64,000 bases of DNA. It comes from Spirochaetaceae bacterium. Its GTDB lineage: Bacteria; Spirochaetota; Spirochaetia; B11-G9. The notes under the pieces are model-generated. The model was given only the letters and a program-made list of their open reading frames with translations, had not been told where the DNA came from and made no database searches. The position numbers and the translations under genes are program-made. Positions 42,688 through 51,606 of the stretch are shown piece by piece (the first letter of the stretch is position 1; each line of letters begins with the position of its first letter). The stretch is from NCBI GenBank assembly GCA_015493635.1, contig WGCU01000038.1, positions 1 to 64,000 on the forward strand. The letters run 5' to 3'.

Positions 42688-43674
42688 ATGAAAAAAATAA
42701 TGTGCACGGTTCTGTTTTTCTTTATGACATTTTCCCTCTTTGCCCAAAGTACACAGGTGAAGGCTTCTGCTGTTATTATTTTTGCAGATGGAGACAGTTT
42801 TGATGTTATACACGAAGGGGAAAGTACCTCCTATGATATTGCAGGTGGTGATGCAGTAGAAGGTGTTGAACTGTACACCGGTGATATACTGAATACCTAC
42901 GGCGGAACCTTTCTGGAACTGCAGTTAACCCCATCGGAAAATATTGTGAAAATTTCCGAAAATACAAGCTTTACAGTGGAAAGCACCGATGCTTCCGGCG
43001 GCGGATCATTCTCCATCAATTATGGACGGGTCAGGGCAAAAGTAACAAAATTATTCGGGCTGGAAAAGTTTAGAATCACCGGTCCTTCCATGGTCGCTGG
43101 AGTACGGGGTACCGATTTCGGGTTTGACAGTATTATAAGCAAAGATTCTCCCGGAAATCTTGTTTCCCGGGTTTATTGTTTTAAAGGTACTGTTTCAGTA
43201 GAGAATACTGCAGAAGGAAACGGGAAAGGTGAAGTTTCAGAACCTGCCCTTATTCATCAGGGGGAGATGGCCGTTGAAACATCGGTACAACAGAAGGGCG
43301 TACAAACTCCGTCCTTGAAGGTCCTGCCGATATTACCGGAGATTAAGAACTTCTGGAAGATAAATGACTTCCAAGGCAGTGTGATAAAGGAAGAAACAAC
43401 GGAAGTACTCCCAAAAGAGAAAATTTCTGTTGTATCCAGCATCAGGAAAGATAATTTTGGCCATGCCGCAGTTTGGACAGGAACAGCAGGCCTTTTACTG
43501 GAAGCTGCCGGTGCAGTTTTATACTTCAGTAGTGACTTATTCCCGCAGGTAATTACGTTTGATACTGGATCATTTGCCAACGCTTTCTTCATTTCAGGAG
43601 GTATCATGTTTGGAGGATCTCTTTTGAGCCTTATCGGATATCTAACGTCACCGGGCGGTTCTTCAGGAAATTAG
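42688..43674 (+). CDS. FecR-domain exported protein with C-terminal membrane helices
   Basis: A 328-residue protein with a signal peptide (about 1-19, ending LFA) and a FecR-type domain (about 55-165), including GDILNTYGGTFLELQL and MVAGVRGTDFGFD, the best-conserved FecR motif. After a linker, two hydrophobic segments (about 265-285 and 298-320) may anchor it in the membrane. No FecI sigma factor or TonB receptor gene is near, so this is not the iron-citrate regulator. FecR domains of this stand-alone kind are common in spirochaetes with unknown roles. Its stop overlaps the convergent AMMECR1-family gene by 4 bases. Confidence 0.83.
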   Translation: MKKIMCTVLFFFMTFSLFAQSTQVKASAVIIFADGDSFDVIHEGESTSYDIAGGDAVEGVELYTGDILNTYGGTFLELQLTPSENIVKISENTSFTVESTDASGGGSFSINYGRVRAKVTKLFGLEKFRITGPSMVAGVRGTDFGFDSIISKDSPGNLVSRVYCFKGTVSVENTAEGNGKGEVSEPALIHQGEMAVETSVQQKGVQTPSLKVLPILPEIKNFWKINDFQGSVIKEETTEVLPKEKISVVSSIRKDNFGHAAVWTGTAGLLLEAAGAVLYFSSDLFPQVITFDTGSFANAFFISGGIMFGGSLLSLIGYLTSPGGSSGN

Positions 43675-44222
43675 TTTTTTTCACCGAATACGACAGCAGA
43701 GAAGATCTCAATTTCAGTAGCCGAATCTTTCCAGCAATCTCCGGGAAGTCCTGCTTTGTAGCAGGTGTTGGTAAGGAATTCATCACGGTTCCATCCCTGC
43801 TCGAGAGGTACCTGGGGGAGCAGTACTCCGGAGCGCCCGCTGTTATGCATAAGTATTCCATGAGTACCGACTTTGATGTTTTCGATGGAATATATCCGTT
43901 CAAGAGGTGAAAGAACGGATATTTCAATGTCTATATGGGGTAATTCTTCAAGGGTAAGGGGAGGAAACCGCGGATCCCGGAAAGCACTTTCCAGGGCCAG
44001 GTGCTGGATGGCAGAAAAAAGTGGATATACCGGCATCATATGGCCTATACAGCCCCGCAGCTTACCGTTGATGTGAAGGGTGACAAAAGCTCCCAGGGGT
44101 GTTTTTAGTTTTTCAGTAGGCTGTCCGTATCTTTTTTTTCTATTTTCCAAATGTCCGGCGATACTCTCTCTTGCTGTTTCCAGAAGCAGTTTTTTCTCAA
44201 ATTCTGTCAGGTTAAAATCCAT
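43671..44222 (-). CDS. amrA: AmmeMemoRadiSam system protein A (AMMECR1 family)
   Basis: A 183-residue AMMECR1-domain protein with the diagnostic LRGCIGHM, then LALESAFRDPRFPPLTLEEL and IDIEISVLSP. AMMECR1, Memo and a radical SAM protein (AmrS) form a recurring three-gene system whose reaction is not settled. Here Memo is immediately upstream (21 bases), but no radical SAM gene is in the window. GGAGG ribosome site. Confidence 0.92.
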   Translation of the reverse strand: MDFNLTEFEKKLLLETARESIAGHLENRKKRYGQPTEKLKTPLGAFVTLHINGKLRGCIGHMMPVYPLFSAIQHLALESAFRDPRFPPLTLEELPHIDIEISVLSPLERIYSIENIKVGTHGILMHNSGRSGVLLPQVPLEQGWNRDEFLTNTCYKAGLPGDCWKDSATEIEIFSAVVFGEKN

Positions 44223-44243
44223 AATCTTTTCCTCCTGAAAATA

Positions 44244-45083
44244 TTACCTAAAGGCAAGTGAGCCGAAACAAACTCTCTTTTCATACGGTTTCTTTGAAAG
44301 CTCATCATTGCCTTTGAAATCGCACTCTTTGGCAAGTAAGGTATGATGCAGATTGCCCTTAAAGAGAATGTAGAGAGCGGTAAGACAATCAGCACTGCAG
44401 GCGTTAATTTTCCTTTCCCTCAGAAGATCAGGAAATTGTTCCCATTTCCCCTGATCGAGAAGACTGAGAAAGTATTCTGTATCCTTTTTTGCGTCTTCCG
44501 GATGGTCGTAGGCTGACAGGTTTGAAGAAACAACAAAAAGAGTCTCTTTCAGTTTTTTCTCAAACAACCCCCGCAGACTTTCCGCACAGATGCGCATCAG
44601 CGCGAGAGAAGGTATCCCTGAAAGTATCGGTACAATTTTTGCGTGGGGCCAAAGATACTGGATAAAAGGAAGCTGAACTTCTATGGCATGTTCTTCAGTA
44701 TGGGGTATCTCATCTTTTTTGAAAAGAGGATGGGAGGAAAGCAGAAAATCAAGAGCTTCCGAGTCAACAGATGCTTTACCAAGGGGTGTCTGGAATTCCG
44801 TACTTTCCGGCAGAAACAATGCTTTTTCAGGTTCCCGGTGAACCCGTGACATAATAACAACCCGGGAAAATTTACCTTTTGCCGCGGCTTTATATGCCGT
44901 TCCCATTATATCCCCCGAGTAATGATATCCCGCATGGGGAGAAAGAATGATATGAGCATCCCCTTCCGGATTGTCCGCATGACTCAGATATTCCGATACT
45001 GCCTGTAAAAGTGCTTCCTGTTTCCCGGGATAGAAAATATGGTCAACAGTTGCTTTACGAACGGTATCTTTGCTGTTATTCAT
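44244..45083 (-). CDS. amrB: AmmeMemoRadiSam system protein B (Memo family)
   Basis: The start is the ATG at 45083 (279 residues), after GAGGGAA; it overlaps the NFACT stop by 8 bases. Family sites: SPHAGYHYSGD (metal-site His), RVHREP at the second His position, EEHAIEVQLPF and FVVSSNLSAYDHP, where the usual SSDLSHY is altered to SSNLSAY. A Cys near the C-terminus (NACSADC) could be the third ligand. Related to extradiol dioxygenases; human MEMO1 binds metals. The reaction is unknown. Confidence 0.9.
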   Translation of the reverse strand: MNNSKDTVRKATVDHIFYPGKQEALLQAVSEYLSHADNPEGDAHIILSPHAGYHYSGDIMGTAYKAAAKGKFSRVVIMSRVHREPEKALFLPESTEFQTPLGKASVDSEALDFLLSSHPLFKKDEIPHTEEHAIEVQLPFIQYLWPHAKIVPILSGIPSLALMRICAESLRGLFEKKLKETLFVVSSNLSAYDHPEDAKKDTEYFLSLLDQGKWEQFPDLLRERKINACSADCLTALYILFKGNLHHTLLAKECDFKGNDELSKKPYEKRVCFGSLAFR

Positions 45084-46521
45084 GATAAGTTTCCCTCTGC
45101 AGCAGTCTATCCAGACGCCTCTCATCCATTTTTATAGAGAGATTTTTTTCCTGGGTAGGAAGAACAAGGCCTTTTTTGCCGTTTTTTGCTCTTCGTAAAT
45201 ATTTTACCTGTGTATAGTATAATTCTCCATGTCCGTTTTTTCTACCCTTTGAAAAATAGAGTGCCAGATTTCCTGCATCGATAAGTGTTTCCAGAGGAAC
45301 TGATTTTCCCCTGATCTGTTTTATAAAAACGTATCCTCCGGGAAAGTCACGGGTATGAAGCCAGTAATCATTTCCTTTTACATGGTGTCTGAGCAGTGCA
45401 TCATTCTCAGCTGCTGTCCGTCCTACAAGAATCATAAAGTTTCCTGAGATGAACTGAAGCCCCGGAATTTTTTCTCCCGTCTTTTTTACTCTGTGCTGAC
45501 GTAATGATGCTGTAAAGCTTCTGAAAAGTTCCAGCGTTTCAATGTCCTCTTCATGGTCTGCAAAAAGGTGTTCTCTGGTAGAACGAATCTGCTGCAGCTG
45601 TGATGCGGTATTTTTAAGTTCAGATGTTAGATTACTTAATGCGGTTTTCTCCTTTTTGTACTTTCCAAAAAGCAATTCTACGTTTTCCGAAGGTGACAGG
45701 GTAGGATCAAGAGTAATGATGACTGTTTCTCCGTTAGAAAAATAGTTTTCTACTGAAATATCTGTCATCCCCCGGGAAACCCGGTAAAGGTTTGCTTTTA
45801 GGAGCTCGGCCTGCTGTTGATAGATGCCGAATTGGCTCACGGAAGTTTTTTTTGATTCGAGAATTTCAAGGGCGGAGAGCAGCTGTGACTCTTTTGCATC
45901 CAGGTACCGTTTTGCGCGCTGTTTAAGTTCCTTTAATTCCAGCGAGATCTCGATACCACGGTAATAACTTTCAATAAAAGCATTGAAGGATCTGTGTCCG
46001 CTCCAGGAGCGGATTGAGAAATCTTTCTTGTATTTCTCTGGTGATCTCTTTGTTTGTACTGCCGCTTCGGGAAGGAACTTTTCTCCTGATATCTCTTTTT
46101 TCCGGGGACGGCGGAAAAAGGCATCAAGAATTGTTCCGTTTCTGTCTACCGCTATAATATTGGGGTTACCTCCCCAGAGCCGGATGTAGAGAGTTGTTGT
46201 CTCCTCTGTCCGTAAGATGGTTATTTTTACAATACGTTCCTGCTCTATCTGTTCCGCTGAGATAATTCTCCCTCCTTGAATAACGGAACGGAGCAGCTGG
46301 GCAAAACGCTGCAGGGAAACCTTGTTGGGAACTTTATCTGACAGGGTATGCATCCGGACTCGTCCCTGGTTCATGGATACAAGCAGGGAATACCGGCTGC
46401 CGGGGCTGTACAGATCGAGTATCAATGATTTGTAGTCAGGCTGCCTGACTTTTTGAATAAGTGAACCCTTAAGGGGCAGTTCGGACAGGATAAGGTCTAT
46501 CTCTTTCCAGTTGAGAGACAA
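45076..46521 (-). CDS. NFACT-family protein (RqcH/FbpA-like)
   Basis: A 481-residue protein with an N-terminal NFACT-N domain (LNWKEIDLILSEL), a central coiled coil (about 195-330) and the NFACT-R domain with NDYWLHTRDFPGGYVFIK (about 385-402). Bacterial RqcH adds alanine tails to stalled nascent chains on split 50S subunits. The protein is somewhat shorter than the usual 550-580 residues. The start is TTG. It lies in an operon with macrodomain and Memo genes. The older name fibronectin-binding protein is probably secondary. Confidence 0.88.
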   Translation of the reverse strand: MSLNWKEIDLILSELPLKGSLIQKVRQPDYKSLILDLYSPGSRYSLLVSMNQGRVRMHTLSDKVPNKVSLQRFAQLLRSVIQGGRIISAEQIEQERIVKITILRTEETTTLYIRLWGGNPNIIAVDRNGTILDAFFRRPRKKEISGEKFLPEAAVQTKRSPEKYKKDFSIRSWSGHRSFNAFIESYYRGIEISLELKELKQRAKRYLDAKESQLLSALEILESKKTSVSQFGIYQQQAELLKANLYRVSRGMTDISVENYFSNGETVIITLDPTLSPSENVELLFGKYKKEKTALSNLTSELKNTASQLQQIRSTREHLFADHEEDIETLELFRSFTASLRQHRVKKTGEKIPGLQFISGNFMILVGRTAAENDALLRHHVKGNDYWLHTRDFPGGYVFIKQIRGKSVPLETLIDAGNLALYFSKGRKNGHGELYYTQVKYLRRAKNGKKGLVLPTQEKNLSIKMDERRLDRLLQRETYHE

Positions 46522-46524
46522 AAT

Positions 46525-47079
46525 CTAATCTTCCGTAATGATCTTTGCAAGTATGGAAATGCAGAGCTCTTCATCTGCAGGTGAGTAAAAAACAAACAAA
46601 ATTTTCCGGGGTATTTCTCTGGCAGATATATAATCCTTGACTGCCTTAAAGGCGGTTGTAACAGCCAGATCTTTTGGAAATCCGTACACACCGGTGGATA
46701 TCGCAGGAAAAGCAATAGAGGAAAGATTCTTTTCCCCTGCCAGAACAAGACTGTTGTAGTACGCGTTATAGAGAATTGACGGTTCGTTCCGTTCCCCTCC
46801 GTGCCAGACAGGCCCGACGGTGTGTATTACGTGCGGTGCGGGAAGGCTGCCCCCTGTTGTCATAACAGCTTCTCCCGGGGGTAACCCGTCAGGATATTCA
46901 TGTTCCCTGATCTTTCTGCACTCAGCTAAAATAGACGGTCCGCCTGCGGCATGAATGGCACCGTCCACTCCTCCGCCTCCCATGAGTGATGAGTTTGCTG
47001 CATTAACTATTGCATCTACAGAAATTCGGGTAATATCCCCTGATGTAATTTCCAGCCTTCCATCTAAATAGGTAGTCAT
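46525..47079 (-). CDS. Macrodomain protein, O-acetyl-ADP-ribose deacetylase type
   Basis: A 184-residue macrodomain of the MacroD/YmdB class: EITSGDITRISVDAIVNAAN, MGGGGVDGAIHAAGG, VIHTVGPVW and FPAISTGVYGFP. Such enzymes hydrolyse O-acetyl-ADP-ribose or remove ADP-ribose from proteins. The start at 47079 follows AGGAGG with eight bases between; an upstream ATG at 47103 would include that site and is rejected. It lies four bases after the hisC stop. Confidence 0.93.
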   Translation of the reverse strand: MTTYLDGRLEITSGDITRISVDAIVNAANSSLMGGGGVDGAIHAAGGPSILAECRKIREHEYPDGLPPGEAVMTTGGSLPAPHVIHTVGPVWHGGERNEPSILYNAYYNSLVLAGEKNLSSIAFPAISTGVYGFPKDLAVTTAFKAVKDYISAREIPRKILFVFYSPADEELCISILAKIITED

Positions 47080-47083
47080 TTGT

Positions 47084-48136
47084 TCAGCCTCCTGCATGCT
47101 CAATTAATGTATCCATGTCACTTTTTTTCCCAATGGTAATACGTATAAAGTCTTCTATTCCCGGATGATCAAAATGACGTACGAGAATTCCCTTTTCTTT
47201 CAATGACCGGTAGATTTCTTTTCCGGCTCTTCCCTTTTTCCGAGCAAAGATAAAGTTTGCCGTGCTTGGAAGAACCTCCCAATCCCGCTTTTTCAGTGCC
47301 AGGGATGTGTATTCTCTGTTCTCAATAATTCTTGCGGTTATCATGTTGAAGTAATCTCTATCTGCTAAAGCTATCTCTCCTATTGACTGAGAGAGAATAT
47401 CAAGAGGATAGGAATTAAATGCATCCTTCACTGTCATAAGGGCCTTGATAAGTTCGGTGTTTCCTACGGCGAATCCAATACGTGCTCCGGCGAGAGACCG
47501 GCTTTTCGAAAAGGTTTGAACAACGAGTAAATTATGGTACTTCTCTGTCAGCGGTATAACTGTTTTTCCTCCAAAATCTATATATGCCTCATCGATGATA
47601 ACAACAATATTCTCCGGAATGTTTTTCATGAGCTTTTCAATTCCCTGTTTATCTGTTAAAATTCCGGTAGGAGCATTCGGGTTTGGAAATATAATACCGG
47701 AATAACGGTCCTTTGCTAAATACGCATCGACAGACAGGGAAAAATCTTTCCTCAGCGGAACTTTTTCATAGGAGATATCATAGTAACTGCAGTATACAGG
47801 GTAGAAGCTGTACGTATGCTCCGGGAAAAGAACCGGACCGTAGGCACTGTCAAAAAATGCATAAAAACAGAAAGAAAGTACTTCATCTGAACCATTTCCT
47901 GTAAAAATATGTGCAGGAGAAATACCGTAGTAGGATCCTATGGCATCTCTGAGACGGGTTGATGACGGGTCGGGGTAGAGCCGTAATTTCTCAATATCCG
48001 CGGAATCCAAGAACTCTTTTATTTTAGGAGAAGGAGGGAAGGGATTCTCATTGGTATTAAGTTTAATGTATTCTCTATTCTGCGGCTGCTCTCCCGGAGT
48101 GTAGGGGGTTAGTTCTTTATATCTTTGTGAAAACAT
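47084..48136 (-). CDS. hisC: Histidinol-phosphate aminotransferase-like enzyme
   Basis: A 350-residue fold-type I PLP aminotransferase. NTNENPFPPSP at the N-terminus, TGNGSDEVL, NPNAPTG, IDEAYIDF and the PLP lysine in SKSRSLAGARIGFAVG fit HisC. No other histidine genes are in the window, so it may instead act on aromatic amino acids or another substrate, as orphan HisC homologues often do. It sits between folC and the macrodomain gene in one operon. Confidence 0.88.
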   Translation of the reverse strand: MFSQRYKELTPYTPGEQPQNREYIKLNTNENPFPPSPKIKEFLDSADIEKLRLYPDPSSTRLRDAIGSYYGISPAHIFTGNGSDEVLSFCFYAFFDSAYGPVLFPEHTYSFYPVYCSYYDISYEKVPLRKDFSLSVDAYLAKDRYSGIIFPNPNAPTGILTDKQGIEKLMKNIPENIVVIIDEAYIDFGGKTVIPLTEKYHNLLVVQTFSKSRSLAGARIGFAVGNTELIKALMTVKDAFNSYPLDILSQSIGEIALADRDYFNMITARIIENREYTSLALKKRDWEVLPSTANFIFARKKGRAGKEIYRSLKEKGILVRHFDHPGIEDFIRITIGKKSDMDTLIEHAGG

Positions 48137-48163
48137 GGGTGCAGTGTACCTCTCTCATCTGTC

Positions 48164-49474
48164 TTATACAACCATCTTCCGAATTTCTCCTGCCATATAG
48201 AAGGATCCTGTTACAAGAATAGGGAGATTCCCATGGGAAAGTTGTAAAGCGGTCTGTAATGCTTCAGTGCTGTTTTCTATTAAGAGCGTATCATTTCTTA
48301 GATTCCTGAAGACGGCATAAACTTCTTTCGGGTTATTCTCTTTAAAAGTTCCCGGTGTAGAGATAAGGATGTGATCAAAAAGAGAAGAAAGCAGCTGAGC
48401 CATTGTTCCAATATCTTTACCAGCCACAGCACCAAAAATGAGAATACCCTTTTCTCCAAAGAGTTCCCTATAGGATTCAATAACCTGTTTTATGGACTGA
48501 GGCGTATGTGCTCCGTCAAAGATATATACAGGATCGGTTCCTGTAATTTCAAAGCGTCCAGGTAAAACAGCTCTGGAAAAACCTTCGGCAGCTGCAGAGA
48601 ACGGTATCTCCAGATGGTCCAGACACATCCAGGCAAGAGCAGCATTTTCTGCCTGTACAGATCCAATCATCTTGAGCCTGCATGAAAGCTTTCGTCCTGT
48701 TTTATCAATGCAGGTAACACTATTTTCAGAAAAGGACGGGATTGATTGAATGACGGTATAGCAGGTTTCAAGAGTGTAGAGCGGACCTGAATTTGCTTCC
48801 GCCCTCTCCTGTAGTACTTGGAGTACTTCTTTCTTTTGATATCCGCTGAATACCGGAACATTTTTTTTGATAATTCCTGCTTTCTCCAGAGCTATTTCAT
48901 GAAGCGTGTCTCCGAGGATATCGGTGTGTTCTCTTTCCACCGGTGTTATAATGACAGCCTCCGGGAGAATAACGTTTGTCGCATCCAGTCTTCCTCCAAT
49001 ACCGGTTTCAATGACAGCCCAGGAGCAGTTATTCTTTTGAAACATCATAAAAGCTGTAAGTGTCAGAAGCTCAAATGTTGTGGCTTCACTGCTTCCGGTA
49101 GTATCGTCAACAGAGAAAGATTGTATTCTGTCCGCGATTTCTTCAATGGTGCTGATGTAGGATTCTTCACTGAAAAAAGATCCGGCAAGGGTAATACGTT
49201 CTTTGTATGTAGAAATATGCGGTGAAGTATAGAGCCCTGTTTTGAATCCTGCGGCATTGAGCGCCGAAGCGGTTAATATTCCGGTAGATCCCTTGCCCTT
49301 TGAACCTGCTATGTGTATTAATTTTAAACCCTTCTCGGGATTACCGAAATGTTGCAGAAGTTTCTCCATCCTGTCCAGACGGTAGTCGCGTATTGTTTGT
49401 TTACGGGATCGTTCAAAGTTCATAAAGGAACCTAAGTACTCGAATGCGCGTTCAGCAGTGGTGAATTGTATCAA
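48164..49474 (-). CDS. folC: Folylpolyglutamate/dihydrofolate synthase
   Basis: A 436-residue Mur-ligase-like enzyme that adds glutamate to folates and may make dihydrofolate. Its P-loop is HIAGSKGKGSTG (about 54-65), followed by TSPHISTYKERI, ETGIGGRLDATN and FDGAHTP. The start is TTG with a very strong AAAGGAGG ribosome site. It lies 14 bases after the MFS gene and 27 before hisC. Confidence 0.92.
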   Translation of the reverse strand: MIQFTTAERAFEYLGSFMNFERSRKQTIRDYRLDRMEKLLQHFGNPEKGLKLIHIAGSKGKGSTGILTASALNAAGFKTGLYTSPHISTYKERITLAGSFFSEESYISTIEEIADRIQSFSVDDTTGSSEATTFELLTLTAFMMFQKNNCSWAVIETGIGGRLDATNVILPEAVIITPVEREHTDILGDTLHEIALEKAGIIKKNVPVFSGYQKKEVLQVLQERAEANSGPLYTLETCYTVIQSIPSFSENSVTCIDKTGRKLSCRLKMIGSVQAENAALAWMCLDHLEIPFSAAAEGFSRAVLPGRFEITGTDPVYIFDGAHTPQSIKQVIESYRELFGEKGILIFGAVAGKDIGTMAQLLSSLFDHILISTPGTFKENNPKEVYAVFRNLRNDTLLIENSTEALQTALQLSHGNLPILVTGSFYMAGEIRKMVV

Positions 49475-49488
49475 AGAATAGCCTCCTT

Positions 49489-50691
49489 TCAGGAATGACG
49501 TATTGTATCGTTCCTGTCTGTAAGCCGCAAGATCAGAGCGAAAAAAATGGTGACCAAAAGGTATCCTGCAGCAAGCAGTATAATACCGTTGAGACCCCAG
49601 TACGGTTCAGCTTTCTTTACAATAAAAACAGAAAGTGAACCAATTCCGAATGTCAGGGTAAACTTGATACCGTACCCGACAGACCGCCATCGGGAAGGGG
49701 TCAGCATGGCGTACAGACTGTTTTCGATAGGCTGCATTCCCATGACAAAAAAAATAAAAATACCGGCAAACAGGAGTGTAAACCATCCTTTCATCACCAG
49801 TGCAAGGATAAGTGCAGGGAAAGCCATGGCGTAGAAAAACAGATATGCCGTCCGGAGTTCCATCCTGTCAGCAGTCCTGCCTCCGGTAAACTGCCCGAAC
49901 ATCCCTACAACATACGCGGCACTTGTTATAAGAGCTGCAATAAGGGTATCCGTTTTTGAACTAAGAGATAATATTCCTGTGAAAAAACTGCTGAGTCTCA
50001 TTTCCATCCATGCAGGGAAAATAAGGGTGTATGTCCGGTACATCAGCCCGGAAAAAATAACAACACTGCAGAGAACAAGAAACAGTTTCAGAATCTTGCC
50101 TCCCTCTACCCCGGTACCTTCCTGTAGATCGCCATGACGGGGAACAGAAAAGGGAACAGCAAAACTGGCAATGCCGGCCAGTATACCGGACAGACCGAGG
50201 ATAATAAGCGTCAGTCTCCATCCCAGCAGATAATTAAGGATTCCTGCTGCAAAAGGTGCCGCTGCCATTCCCAGGTTACCGAAAATACCGTTTATACCAA
50301 GCCCTTTCCCCCTCTTTTTCAGCCCCTTTGATACAAGGGCAAGACCTGAAGGATGATAAGCACCGCAGCCCAGGCCGGTTAATGCCAGGGTGTAGGGTAG
50401 TGCTGCGGGGTTGGAAATGGATCCTGAAAGAATAAGGCCGCTGCCGGCAAGAATAATACCGGTGCTCATTACTCCCCGAGGGCTGGTATTGTCTGCAATA
50501 AATCCCCATGGAACAGCTGCCAGTCCATAGAGAAGATACATGAGAAAGCTTAAACCAATAACAGTATCCAGCGGGATGTTGAGGGCTCTGCTTAACGGGA
50601 TAACAAGAACGGGGAAAATGAGTATATAAAAGTGGGTAAAAAAATGACTCATACTAGAAAAAATCAGAATTCGTTTTTCGTTTGTATTCAT
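49489..50691 (-). CDS. Major facilitator superfamily transporter
   Basis: A 400-residue protein with about 12 membrane helices. A signature-like loop PWGFIADNTSPRGVMSTG lies after helix 2, and a second in the C-terminal half (GGRTADRMELRT). It resembles the fosmidomycin-resistance/FsrR-like drug:H+ antiporter branch (SHFFTHFYILIFPVL, GLGCGAYHPSGLA), where the ...HPSG... motif is common. The substrate is not predictable. It heads the long minus-strand operon and is divergent from the branched-chain-type transporter. Confidence 0.87.
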   Translation of the reverse strand: MNTNEKRILIFSSMSHFFTHFYILIFPVLVIPLSRALNIPLDTVIGLSFLMYLLYGLAAVPWGFIADNTSPRGVMSTGIILAGSGLILSGSISNPAALPYTLALTGLGCGAYHPSGLALVSKGLKKRGKGLGINGIFGNLGMAAAPFAAGILNYLLGWRLTLIILGLSGILAGIASFAVPFSVPRHGDLQEGTGVEGGKILKLFLVLCSVVIFSGLMYRTYTLIFPAWMEMRLSSFFTGILSLSSKTDTLIAALITSAAYVVGMFGQFTGGRTADRMELRTAYLFFYAMAFPALILALVMKGWFTLLFAGIFIFFVMGMQPIENSLYAMLTPSRWRSVGYGIKFTLTFGIGSLSVFIVKKAEPYWGLNGIILLAAGYLLVTIFFALILRLTDRNDTIRHS

Positions 50692-50791
50692 AGTACCATC
50701 CTTTCCGAATATTATTCATTTTTTAGCTAAAAATACTATATTTTCATAAAATAAATATCGTATATCATATAAAAAAGTGAATATAATTTTC

Positions 50792-50820
50792 TTGACATAT
50801 TGGACAAGGTATCTTACAGT
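50792..50820 (+). promoter_or_regulatory. Promoter with AT-rich upstream region for the liv-type operon
   Basis: TTGACA (50792-50797), a 17-base spacer and TACAGT (50815-50820). The 80 bases before it are almost all A and T, consistent with an UP element or a bent-DNA regulator site. An AAAGGA ribosome site precedes the ATG at 50851. Confidence 0.7.
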
Positions 50821-50850
50821 AATAAATCTAAAATAGACAAAGGATAATTA

Positions 50851-51606
50851 ATGCTCTCTATTCAGGATGTCAGTAAGCATTTCGGAGGATTGAAAGCTCT
50901 TGATAAGGTAAGCTTTACCATTGAGGAGGGGCGGATACATGGTATTATCGGCCCAAACGGTTCAGGTAAAACAACACTCTTCAATTGTATAACCGGGCTC
51001 CTCCCTCTTACGGGAGGGAAAATATTTTTAGATGGTGAAGAACTATCCGGACTAAAACCAAGCATTATTGCAAACAAAGGGATCCGAAGGACCTTTCAGG
51101 CAGGCAAACTGGTTCCTTCCCTTACGGTACTTGAGAATGTCATGAGCGGTGTATACGATTTTTCACGGAAAGATATCGCAGATACTTTTTTCAGGCTTCC
51201 TTTCAAACATTCAAAAAAAGAGAATGAACTAAGAAAGCAGTCCCTTGAAATCTTAAAAATGGTTGATATGGATAAAGCTGCAGACCGTTGGGCAAGTGAC
51301 CTTGTATGGGCTGAACGACAGTTTGTTCAGATAGCGAGGGCCGCTGTCTATACCCCGAAAATACTGCTTTTGGATGAACCTGCTTCTGGAATGGGTCCTG
51401 TGGAAACTGAGCAGGTCGGCTTTCTTATTAAAAAGATGCGGGACCGGGGAATTACTCCTGTTGTTGTCAGCCATGATATGAAAATGCTTATGAATATAGC
51501 GGAATGGGTTACGGTACTGAATTTCGGGGCTAAAATATGCGAAGGGACACCTGAAACCATTCAGAAAGATCCACGTGTACTGGAGGCCTACCTTGGAGAT
51601 GAATAA
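50851..51606 (+). CDS. livG: Branched-chain amino-acid-type ABC transporter ATPase, LivG
   Basis: A 251-residue ATPase with Walker A GPNGSGKTT (about 34-42), an Arg-rich GIRRTFQAGKLVPSLTVLENV Q-loop region, a degenerate signature (WASDLVWAERQFVQIAR in place of LSGGQ) and Walker B ILLLDEPASGM. The altered signature is the main oddity: LVWAERQ where LivG has LSYGQQR. It overlaps livF by 8 bases. Confidence 0.88.
   Translation: MLSIQDVSKHFGGLKALDKVSFTIEEGRIHGIIGPNGSGKTTLFNCITGLLPLTGGKIFLDGEELSGLKPSIIANKGIRRTFQAGKLVPSLTVLENVMSGVYDFSRKDIADTFFRLPFKHSKKENELRKQSLEILKMVDMDKAADRWASDLVWAERQFVQIARAAVYTPKILLLDEPASGMGPVETEQVGFLIKKMRDRGITPVVVSHDMKMLMNIAEWVTVLNFGAKICEGTPETIQKDPRVLEAYLGDE

Noticed and set aside
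42688-43674. FecR-type regulator of iron uptake
   Set aside because: No sigma factor or TonB receptor gene is adjacent, and the protein is exported with C-terminal helices; only the FecR domain is shared.
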